NCBI GenBank assembly: GCA_023653785.1
Contig: JAMKCH010019846.1
Coordinates: 25,138 to 89,137, forward strand
Direction of reading: 5' to 3'
Origin: Ophioderma brevispina
Taxonomy: Eukaryota > Echinodermata > Ophiuroidea > Amphilepidida > Ophiodermatidae
DNA length: 64,000 bases
Made by a program: the position numbers and the translations under genes. Numbering within the stretch: the first letter of the stretch is position 1; the number at the start of each line of letters is the position of its first letter. Under the pieces are notes generated by a model. The model was given only the letters and a program-made list of their open reading frames with translations, had not been told where the DNA came from and did not search any database. Of this stretch, positions 55,127 to 64,000 are shown in pieces.

Positions 55127-56584
55127 TTAGGCCAAGAAAAATAAATTGTTTGATTGCCCTTTCACCTCCAAAAAATTTGGGTCGGTAGGTCGCTTGATTT
55201 TTTTTTTTTAATTTTTTTTTTAAGGAAGAAGATATGCAAAGCCTGGTTTTTGTACATTTGTATAGGCCTATGCTATGTCTGTACTGTAGCTTAAATTGTG
55301 AATGGCACAAATTATTTCATTCTCTGCAACATTGTGCCATGGGCCAATACGTACAGATTTCACTTAAGGACACTGCAGAATCAACAAACAGACTCTTAAA
55401 TGTATGCGAAATGTCATAGAATACAAGTTCCCAAGACAGCAGTAACATACGAAACAGTGTACACGTCGCCATGTTGTTGTTTTGAAACTCTACCGACCAG
55501 TTCATACACGAATGTATTTCAGCGAATGAAGTAAACCCCAAATACCAAACCTCTTCTTCATATTCTCTATTTGTAACATAAACAAGATTCTATTTATTTA
55601 TTTTTGTAAAATCAAATTTGATTTTAATTATTTTCTATGTAATATGTATATTTTGTCATATTTTTACCTGGTTGGTTTTTCAATGATATGTGCACGAACC
55701 GTCCATTGAAACCGTTTGGCTATTTATAGCTAGAGCAATCGGGCGATCCTCCAGTTAAATGCCTACGATGAATTCGGCGATATTTCCCATAAAAAAATCA
55801 TACACACCAATTTGGTTAAAACTTCAGATTATAGTACATATTATATCACCTTTTAATCCGTCAGTAATGATTTTGTAAAAATCCAAGCTCAAAGTGCATA
55901 AATCGTACTCAAAAGCGGCTGGATTACTTTCCAATACAATTTTGGATGTACATCGCCATATTGCTATTACTGCACATGCGCGCAGCCATTTCGGCCTTAT
56001 TGCGCATGTGCGAAAGCCACCGCTTCACATTACAGATTAATACGCACCGCGATGTCAAATTCTACTGTCAGTTTTTATGGAAAAGTTACTGTTTTTTAAC
56101 CCTTGTATCCTAAAGACTAAAGACGAGGCTATAATTGAACACAAATTGTATGCAAATCTATACTCATCACTTATCTCTGGACTATACTACTTCCAGATGG
56201 CAATGGGATTTCCCTGAAGCTGATCGATGATTTTCTGGCGATGATGTGTATCTCAAAGTGTGAATTTCTTTTCTAAAAAATCCCAACTTTAAACTGATCA
56301 TGTAACAGAAAAAGTCCCTGATACTGGACCCGACTGGACTGGACAGTGTTAGACGTATTCAGACACAAACTCTATGATTCGGACTGCAGATGGGCAATAT
56401 GCTACCACCTGAAGGGGGTATATATCAGGTTTTCATCATTATTAGAACATTTTAGAAAAAAAAGGGATTTATGTCCATAAAACTTCTCAAAATTGAGATT
56501 TTCCACTCTCAAAAAAAAAAAAAAATGCGACCCGGATTTTTGGGGCGGTCGGGAAAGGGCAATCAATTTTTTTTCTTGGCCTTA
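55127..56584. mobile_element. TTAGGCCA-ended element with promoter-like cargo
   Basis: The left end TTAGGCCAAGAAAAATAAAT, GATTGCCCTTTC and the right end inverted (TAAGGCCAAGAAAAAAAATT, GATTGCCCTTTCCCGACCGC). The interior (about 55,440-56,060) is ordinary-looking DNA with two NRF1-like sites (ACATGCGCGC at 55,974; GCGCATGTGC at 56,002) and minus-strand AAATGGCTGCG and ATATGGCGATG near 55,955-55,990. No intact ORF. Confidence 0.65.
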
Positions 56585-56739
56585 GGGTAAACATTTCATA
56601 TATAGAAGTCCCAAGGATGCAAATGAGGTATTACAATTGATTCCGTCATGTGCTGTATGATGCTGTGCAGTAGCGCTTGATGGGATAAATGACAGTGCCT
56701 CATTTGCATCCTTGGGACTTCTTTATGAAACATCTACCC
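56585..56739. mobile_element. MITE with POU octamers in its ends
   Basis: Inverted ends of about 44 bp containing AGAAGTCCCAAGGATGCAAA on the left and its complement on the right. ATGCAAAT lies at 56,617-56,624 and ATTTGCAT at 56,702-56,709. A partial relative is at 47,455-47,535. It abuts the right end of the previous element. Confidence 0.8.
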
Positions 56740-57739
56740 AAATTAGCTACTTCATGTTAGTGCAGGTACAGTGTACCAACTATTGTGATAACAAAGCCAA
56801 ATCTACAGTTTTTAGGTACTTCAGAGTACTACCCTGTCGGACTACAAGTTCTATATTAGAGTGTACCTTACAAAAGGCACAGCTACTTGGGTAAATGTAA
56901 CTTAAGTACACAAGTGATATTTTTTTGTCATTTGATTATTTGAACCATTTTGCTGGATAACTCAAGAAGGCCTCTGCAGGAAGCTTATTTCCATTGGGTG
57001 CATAATAGCACTGGGATTAATTGAACAGACAGGGGTTAACTTAGGTACTCTTTCAATACCAACTGATTTGGGCTTGAGAGCTTGACGTCCTCTCTAAAGG
57101 ACAATGCACTTTCATGACTTGTTTGCCCAATTCTAAATGAACCACTGAGAAGAGCTTTACCACTTAATCAAGAACTTTTACAGTACGAAGACACTTAATT
57201 GTTTCTAGCAAAATTCCCTTTTTGAGGAATTTAAGACCACAATTTCCTACAAAAGCCTTCCAAGCCATTCAGATTATTGATAATCACATCTCTTTTATAT
57301 CCTATAACATCATTTCATTGGGGCATTTTGTGATTCAACTCCTCTCTCACTACACAAAAGAAGTTGATAATTTTAACATTATCAGAACATTAGTGTTAAG
57401 TATTGCACTTGAGCCTATTCCATTCTCTGCTATAGAGATTTGAATTGTGCAAAATTACAATATGGTATAGCTTACATAGCACTGACCACTGTGCACTGAC
57501 CACTGTGATACACACTATCAGGGTGATTAATATTTTAGAAATTTAAAGTGATACATTAAGCTACAACTATTTAATTCCAAAATTATCTCCAGAGTTAAGA
57601 TTAGATAATCATGGCAATGATTTCCAGCATTCCTTGGTTGTCATAGGGATGTTCAATGGTTGACTCCTAACATAGCGTTGCTTGTCCAAGGAGAGTTCAC
57701 TTGATGCTCACAAATGTGCAGATGTGCAAACAATGTGCA
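56740..57739. other. Intergenic, small tandem repeat
   Basis: A short direct repeat, CACTGACCACTGTG, near 57,480-57,505. Otherwise nothing recognised. Confidence 0.35.
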
Positions 57740-57960
57740 TAATTAGCTAAATGTGCAAATAAAAACAGCTGACTTATATGACCTGATGATGGCAGTAGGC
57801 TGCATGACCCTTACTGCCGGCCAAGATGCCACTGTCTGGAAGGCCGGTAATAGATGTGCTGTTACTGCATCCGAGGGCAGCCTATTCCAAGTGGTATTTA
57901 CGACGAAGAAGGAAAATTTATAAATTGGCATGATAATGGGAGATGGTGAATGGATCTTCC
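57740..57960 (-). mobile_element. LINE 3'-terminal coding remnant
   Basis: The minus strand reads KFSFFVVNTTWNRLPSDAVT, LPAFQTVASW, the pattern (FF---WN-LP---V----L-AF) at the C-terminus of many invertebrate non-LTR retrotransposons. Confidence 0.6.
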
Positions 57961-58079
57961 TCTGGTTGAATGCAGTTTGATGGAAAAATGATGTTGACTA
58001 CACATAGTGGATTTTGTAAAACATCACCCACTGAGCCATAACCCTTCTGGTATCTAATTGGTCAAAATTCGCTTTTTAG

Positions 58080-58221
58080 GGATGGGGATGCATCAGAACC
58101 TACAGCACAGATGATGTTGGAGCTGAGAAGAAGCCCATCCCTGCATCCTATAACAGAAGTTACTTCCGAAAGAGAAAGAAAAGTGAACATGTGTTAGCAA
58201 GAAGAATGTCCTGTAAAAAAT
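58080..58221 (+). CDS. Candidate lone exon, unrecognised
   Basis: An acceptor-like ATTCGCTTTTTAG precedes a frame that stays open to 58,258: GWGCIRTYSTDDVGAEKKP, YNRSYFRKRKKSEHVLARRM. A donor-like GTAAGC follows AAAAAT at 58,222. The text is basic and looks like protein but matches no family I know. Chance is quite possible. Confidence 0.2.
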
Positions 58222-58313
58222 GTAAGCCTTATGGGGCACTTTTAATGGGGTACTGAATGTTGACCACAACCACCATTTCATCCCGTAGCCCTCCCAACAC
58301 ATGTTAAGTGATT

Positions 58314-58351
58314 TGACCTTGAATGAACCCCGCATGACCTTCAAGTGACCT
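58314..58351 (-). promoter_or_regulatory. TGACCT half-site cluster with a perfect DR5
   Basis: TGACCT at 58,314-58,319, 58,335-58,340 and 58,346-58,351. The last two are direct repeats with 5-bp spacing. Compare 37,696-37,732. Function not shown. Confidence 0.3.
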
Positions 58352-58789
58352 TCAGAAATTTCGGCATAATAGTCCCCCCTTCACCAACAAAAGTTGCTGG
58401 GGACCAACAATTTACATACTACGAAATACATATTCCTCAGAACGCTGTGCCACCTAGTTTGCATTCACTTTATAAGAACGCAATGAAAGGGGTTAAGAAA
58501 GACCTAAAATGACATTAATATGACCTTTGACTCAAACTCACTCTAGTTAATCTTAAACCCTTAAGCCCTCATGGATCAATTATGGTCAAGTTCAACAAAT
58601 TCAAAAATCTGAATGGCCAAATGAGAAATATTTGAACCCTAACTCAATATGACCTCAATGATCACTAAAGGGCATATCAAAGGATCACTTTGGTACATCA
58701 AAATCCTTATTCACTTGAAACAGTATTTTAAAACTTTTTGAATAATCTAAAATGATTCCAGTGATACTCTGACTACCATTTAACACCCG

Positions 58790-60640
58790 ACTTACACTAC
58801 AATTACAATACCAACGGCATTTGATATAGCGCCTTCTCAAAACAAGGTCAAGCACTTTACAAAATAGAGAGTAATTACTATTTAGCCTAAAACATAGTAA
58901 TACAACACAGGTATTGTAAAAGATGAACCATGAGATAAGTACTTACACATCAAAACCTATAAAAGAAAAAAAAAAGAAAACGCTGCATAATTTAAATATC
59001 ATGTGAGGCAATAACACAAAACAAATTTAAGCACACGATCACTCTTAGAAACCGATGAAAATTTTAGAGCTTCTAAGTAACCATGACTTGGAGTGGCGAA
59101 CAGAGATAGGCAAAGTGTTCCAGAAGGCTAAGGGGCCGCATTGGCTGAAAGGCCCTGCCACCCACTGACCTTTTTGTGCGGGAAAACAGTTGAGGAGCAT
59201 CTGGTCATCTGTCAGACGCAATCCTGGCCTCCAGGATATACAAAGAGAGGTTATTCGGCCAAGTAAATGGCAATTGTCCGAATTCCCTTGTACGGAGAAT
59301 CACTAAGCTAAAGACCAACACGCTCACTATTGGTAGCCCAATTGAGCGCTTACGGAGTGTTGTGGCTGGTGTCCTTCTAACAGATCTGAACACCAGCCAG
59401 GCTGCTCTATTCTGCAAATCTGAGTTTACTCCGATCTCTGGCCGACCTTCCATACAAAAGTGCATGGCATGTCCATGCTATAATATCAGTGAACGGACGA
59501 GATTATGACAACTCTCAATGTGATAAAGCGTCGGATCCGGTAAATCTTGCGAAGGTGGAAGTTAACCGACTTAATGATGACCTTTACATGTTATTCATCG
59601 AACATGTCTGATCAACACACACCAAGTTTCTTAAATTGCCGAGGACTGGGGCACATCCCACTGTCCCGACCCTGATGTTCAGTTATCTTTGAGGCTATTT
59701 GTGTAATAGGATGAGCATGCGATGAAAACTTCTGTTCCCTTCTCATCATCACTTTGAGTTTTTTGTTACAGCGCATCCACTCACTGATTTTCAATCAATA
59801 CAAGAGAGAGTCTTTTGACCGCATGTTTGGCTACATCAAATCTTAGGAATCAAATTCCATAAGCTGCACATCATCAGAATACATGTGGTAAGCAATTTGT
59901 GCTTCCGGATGATTGATCCGATCAGTTATGTGTATACATTATGAAAAGAGAGGCCCGACCACAGAACCCTGAGGAAGACCGAAGGTAGATGATGCTTGTT
60001 TGAATTGCATCCCCAATGCGTCACACGAAAAGATCAGTCTGGCAGGTAAGACGAATCACGTAAGGCAGACCTTGAATTTTGAAGTAACACGTAACCTATT
60101 CCAAAAGAAGGCATGATCCCACAAGGATCCAAGTCTGCAGAAAGATCTAGCAGCACAATAGCAACTGCCCTTACTGTTGTGAAATGCATTGAGGATATCG
60201 GTCCTGACACGCAGAAGTGCCGTTTCAGTGCTGTGTCGTTCTTTGTGAGCTTACTGAAACTTCTCATTTAAGTCATTTGAGACAAGATGATCCTTATCTG
60301 GGCACTCACTATTTTCTCCATGAACTTAGACACGCAGCTAATATTTGACACAGGGCGATAGTTTTTGAGCACCTCTTTGTCTAGGGAAGGCTTTTTGAGA
60401 ATGGGTGTCACGGCAGCTTCCCGGAGCTTAGCTGGGAAAACACCAGTGCGGATAGACTTGTTAATGATCATGTTATAATTGGCTCAGCCAGAGTTGCAAC
60501 ATTCTCCTTAAGTAACACCAATGGAATGGTGTCTAAGGAACATGATTTTGATGGAGTTGACATAATCACCTTGGTTACCTCTTCAACAGTGACTGGATTA
60601 AACTCATGTATTGGAACGGTCTCATCAAGTATTGAACGTC
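58790..60640 (-). mobile_element. CR1/L2-like LINE, degraded
   Basis: Minus strand: near 60,560 LSTPSKSCSLDTIP-like text, then 60,471-60,268 open as MIINKSIRTGVFPAKLREAA, VTPILKKPSLDKEVLKNYRP, VSNISCVSKFMEK, a classic RT start. 60,267-60,034 has VLLDLSADLD (the catalytic-block region), and 59,465-59,205 DLQNRAAWLVFRSVRRTPAT, the C-terminal domain. The 3' tail near 58,815-58,860 has a GCGCTATATC-type end. Frameshifts and stops break it. Confidence 0.85.
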
Positions 60641-61149
60641 TACTCAAGCATTATTGTCCAGGTTTCATCCAAATCCATCAAAACATGTGTACCAATGTTA
60701 ATCTTTTAGCTACAAAGGGAAAAGCGTTCCTTATGTGTGATTTTCTGCTACTGAAAGTGACATAAAACTCCACACAAACATATTTGTTTAGACTGCATGC
60801 ATTTTGATTATGGGAAAAAAACTGCAAAATTTAGCAAATGCTCAAGGAAAACATTTCAACAATATATTCTATAGGGAAATTCAAAATCTACCTTTATGTT
60901 CCACTTAGATTTATCCTTCGTGTAATTTATACTTAGCACGAAACTATCATATTACACGAGAGCTTAATCTGATTTGACCACATTCACAGTAATTTTATGC
61001 ACATTTCATGGATTAAGGTGAAAAATGCACTCAGCATTTTGTTACTATTATTTTGTGGGAACACCTACTAGAAACAAATTTGTTCCTAAAATCAGCTTCT
61101 CACTTTATTTCAATTCACATTATTATCATATACACGTTAGGGAAGAAAG
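60641..61149. other. Intergenic, nothing recognised
   Basis: AT-rich, no repeat partner or coding signal. Confidence 0.3.
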
Positions 61150-61275
61150 CCCAGTTTTAGAAGCAGGAGGAAACCGGTGTACACATGAAATCACAGACCC
61201 GACTGAGGGTTGAACCTGGGACCACAGTGGTGCAAAGCGAGGGACGACCTACTGCGCTAACCCGACCCCCTTGTC
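61150..61275 (-). mobile_element. tRNA-derived SINE head, minus strand
   Basis: On the minus strand, A box TAGCGCAGTAGG (61,259-61,248) and B box GGTTCAACCCTC (61,216-61,205) at tRNA spacing. The flanks do not complete a tRNA by eye. Confidence 0.65.
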
Positions 61276-61309
61276 TGCCAGAAGGCACATAAGGATTGCT
61301 TTAGAAATT

Positions 61310-61580
61310 TGTGTGTCTGTGTGTCGCAACATGTTGCTACAGAATCATGCTGAACATCAAGCGCATTGATCGTGTCCCAAATGCCAAAATCTATGCTGCT
61401 ACAGGTACGGAGCCTCTGATAAACCGAGTAAGACTGAGACAGCTTACTTTTCTTGGTCATATTCTAAGGATGCCAGAGGGAGAGCTTAGTAGGTTATATG
61501 CTTTCTACACACCGCCGCATGGCAAGAGGAAGCAAAAAATTAAAATATTTACTTCTGGAGGTTTTTCTTTTGTTAAATAA
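61310..61580 (+). mobile_element. LINE C-terminal remnant
   Basis: An open frame reads MLNIKRIDRVPNAKIYAATG, TEPLINRVRLRQLTFLGHIL, RMPEGELSRLYAFYTPPHGK, the post-RT region of a widespread non-LTR type (R-LRFLGH-LRMP---YALY-P-HGKR). Truncated on both sides. Confidence 0.75.
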
Positions 61581-62494
61581 TTCTTATTCACATATGGTGT
61601 AAGAGTTAGTAGTAAAGTGGGTGTCTGGGTATATTAATGCAACTTACATCCTCCATAAACTCCCTTTCTGCCCATTCTTCATCTTGAACCTATGATAAGA
61701 AAACAAAATTGAGACATATTTTAACAATAAGTTCATGTGCAATACTCAAGATTCTTACACAAGCACAAACACATACATGCACAAAAAGAGATAATAAATG
61801 GAATAATATATAGATCCTAATGTTATAGACCAGATAACAGCAATATTTATAAACATGTTATGGCGTGGTATGTTGAAATAAGTTGGCCATAACAATTTGC
61901 AGGAATGAATTTGCAGGTTACCAAGTGATGTAGAATATGAACTAGTCTATATTGAGTCCTATCTTGGGGATGTACCTGAAATCACGGAATGTTACTCAAG
62001 CCAAATCAACATGAAATTCTCTGCTTTAACTAGTTATGGAAGGCAACATACTCTAGCAATAATTCCTCCTGGCTTTTCCTTAAAAAAATTACATTTTTGT
62101 ATCACCTAAACCATTGGCCTCAAGTTTCATCTATTGTGCAGATTCACTAGCCTCTACGAAGTTAACAGGTAAAAAGCCATGCTATTATATTGACATTTGG
62201 CACTTATAGAAAATCCAAGATGGCCACTGGGGACATCAAAGAGTTTCGACTTTAAAGCAATTGGTGCAAAATGACTTAACAACCGCAGCAGGATATGCTG
62301 TTTTCTACCATGAGTGGCAAGATGTCCCGGTCTGTCATTAAGTTTGGGGATGTCAGATGAATCCTGCTTGATGTCTAACGGGCGCCAACCCCTATTTGGG
62401 CCAGGTAACACCATCCTGTGGGTCTGAGACTACCTGATCAATTGCACGATGACGTGACTGGCAAAAGGAGTTAAATATTCAAATTTTATATTTT
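61581..62494. other. Intergenic, nothing recognised
   Basis: No coding or repeat signal identified. Confidence 0.3.
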
Positions 62495-63400
62495 GTGCGG
62501 AAGTTGACACCGGAGGTGGGCATTATGGGTAAAGAGTGTTTGGATCCACTACCCTTAAAATATACCAAATGCAAAATGTGCTACCCCTCTTTATACCAAA
62601 ATTTGTGGAACCATCCACACCATACTTCTGACATTAATGGCTATCCTTCCTATACCTATGGCATTTTGTTGACAGCCTTGATTGTCCTAGTGCGATGTCC
62701 TATTGGCGATTTCCTATGTCTGCAGGAACCCACAGAGGAATCAACACTGCCCAACCTTACCAGGAATGGTCCTTGCCATCGAGAGACCACTCGACAATAT
62801 GGAAGTGCATATATGTGAAAACAGCGACTACAGTAGCAGCAACTCAGTAATGATGACAACAACCTCACAGTCATCCCCTTGAGCTTAGCTCTGTCATAGT
62901 TACATCCATCTAGAAACCTCCATCAGGAGACTTCGAGCACCCTCATCTCAGCCTTGGGAATTACACCAAACCTCATTTCTTAATTAGCGATTTCAACAGC
63001 CACAGTACCGAATGGGGCTACATGACTAACAAAGATTGACACGCTGTCAAAAGAAATGGATAGACAGTCAACATCTAGTCTCCTTTACGACTCCTAAGCT
63101 GCCACCATCATTTCATAGCGCCCTTTGGAAGAGAGGTTCAACCCTGATCTGCTATGTGTTCGTAAAAACATCTCTAACCTTGCAAGATTGTTCTGGATCC
63201 TGTTCCCATAACTCAATATCGACCAATCGGTATCCAGTCAACGCTGCAGTAAGACCAATAAAGTGCCCTTTAAGCATCGCTTTAACTACAGGAAAGCAGA
63301 CTGGCAAGGATTCACTGATTTCCCTCTCAAAGGAAGAGGGGGATACACTAGCGTCGATCCTATCCGGCGCGACCTTACTTTTGCACAATGTCTCATTTGG
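62495..63400 (+). mobile_element. LINE endonuclease domain, degraded
   Basis: Plus-strand frames give FLCLQEP (endonuclease LQE motif) near 62,715, then SGDFEHPHLSALG, SYLAISTATVPNGAT (degenerate of GDFNSHS--WG), WIDSQHLVSF, LPPSFHSALWKRGS, and VNAAVRPIKCP, in the order of an apurinic-type LINE endonuclease. At least four frameshifts. Confidence 0.7.
63328..63388 (+). repeat. Partial copy of the 63.6-kb hairpin arm
   Basis: GGATACACTAGCGTCGATCC, then CGCGACCTTACTTTTGCA resembles the right arm of the hairpin at 63,600-63,696. Confidence 0.5.
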
Positions 63401-63599
63401 GCTCGCCCATAAAACCTCTATACCACATTAAAAATTTCGCTACCGCGCGAAAATGTCCGCCGATAGCGCGCACACTTTTCGGGCAACTCACTGCCCATGC
63501 GCCGTGAATCGTCCTTATCCCAATTGTTTCTCCAAATTTGTGTACAACACAACCTTCCCGAGACCTTCTGTGGGTGGAAAAAACTGTGGGAGGGTCGTT

Positions 63600-63696
63600 A
63601 AGGTCGCGAGGGTAGGTATCGATCGCTAGTGTATCCCCCTCTCACTTCTGAGAGGGAAATACACTGCGCCTCGATAAGCTACCCTCCGCGACCTTA
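63600..63696. repeat. Long imperfect hairpin
   Basis: The left arm AAGGTCGCGAGGGTAGGTAT, GATCG-CTAGTGTATCCCCCTCTC pairs with the right arm inverted (AAGGTCGCGGAGGGTAGCTT, ATCGAGGCGCAGTGTATTTC). Arms of about 44 bp with a loop of about 6-9 bases. GC-richer than the rest of the flank. Confidence 0.75.
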
Positions 63697-64000
63697 CTTT
63701 GCATAGTATCCCACTTGAAGAAGGTAAGGAGGTAGTCACCAGCGCTACATGTTCCCCCTCTCGCACCGAGAGACTCACCCAGAGCTCTTGATTGTCGCTC
63801 ACTTCTACTGGCACACAGTGCGGCAGTAGCAACATCCCCTCTCCGCACCGGAACGTCTCGAAGATAACGCTCTGAAACGTGGTTGCGGAATTCCAACCTA
63901 TAGTATCCATGATATCCTGGATTAAAGGAGCCTTGTAAAATCCCAGGAGGAAGCGTGAGCACGTACATCAAGGGACCTAGCCCAAAAGTTTTCGTTGTGC
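63697..64000. other. Right edge, unrecognised
   Basis: GC-richer sequence continuing from the hairpin. The minus-strand frames (63,626-63,971) have no domain and overlap repeats, so no gene is called. Confidence 0.3.

Overview
The window is animal nuclear DNA. It is AT-rich and intron-rich, and packed with short inverted-repeat DNA elements, degraded non-LTR retrotransposons and tRNA-derived SINEs. Nothing bacterial, organellar or viral was seen. The one recognisable host gene is the WDHD1 / And-1 / Ctf4 orthologue, a replisome hub protein, on the + strand. Its protein pattern and the repeat content suggest a marine invertebrate, perhaps a deuterostome such as an echinoderm or hemichordate. 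That placement is inference only.

WDHD1 fills about 1,250-41,067. The 5' exons, with the start codon and the first WD40 repeats, lie upstream of the window. About two dozen coding exons follow in order: WD40 blades (1,250-10,913), an acidic linker (12,261-12,486), the SepB/Ctf4 propeller region (14,550-22,101), the helical region after it (25,946-28,196), a low-complexity region with NPF motifs (32,611-34,162, perhaps 35,378-35,565), an HMG box (38,389-38,515 plus the start of the last exon) and a basic tail ending in TAA at 41,067. Fifteen exons are clean and join in phase. Exons at about 9.3, 10.8, 28.0, 32.6, 33.8, 34.0 and 38.4 kb have single-base indels or an in-frame stop, although splice sites and amino-acid pattern survive in shifted frames. 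Badly polished assembly patches explain this better than gene decay.

The introns and the 41-64 kb flank are mostly mobile-element debris. This includes LINE pieces of at least two types (a 3'-end family at 11.2, 24.6 and 40.3 kb; CR1/L2-like copies at 28.9-31.2 and 58.8-60.6 kb; others at 1-0.64, 57.7, 61.3 and 62.5-63.4 kb). There are also many non-autonomous terminal-inverted-repeat elements, several of them in two copies inside the window. From 41 to 64 kb no convincing host gene was found, only one weak candidate exon at 58,080-58,221.

The most unusual structures are: a 983-bp inverted-repeat element with five TTCGTC-type motifs in one half and five GACGAAAT motifs in the other (52,608-53,590); two unrelated short element families carrying perfect TGACGTCA sites in their terminal repeats; a third with POU octamers in its ends; a palindromic element with a 332-bp duplication around a GC-rich insertion (22,216-23,625); a three-level nest at 39,791-40,712; and two related long elements whose interiors look like captured promoter or first-exon DNA (32,975-33,680 and 55,127-56,584). 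No complete transposase, CRISPR array, rRNA or functional tRNA gene was seen.
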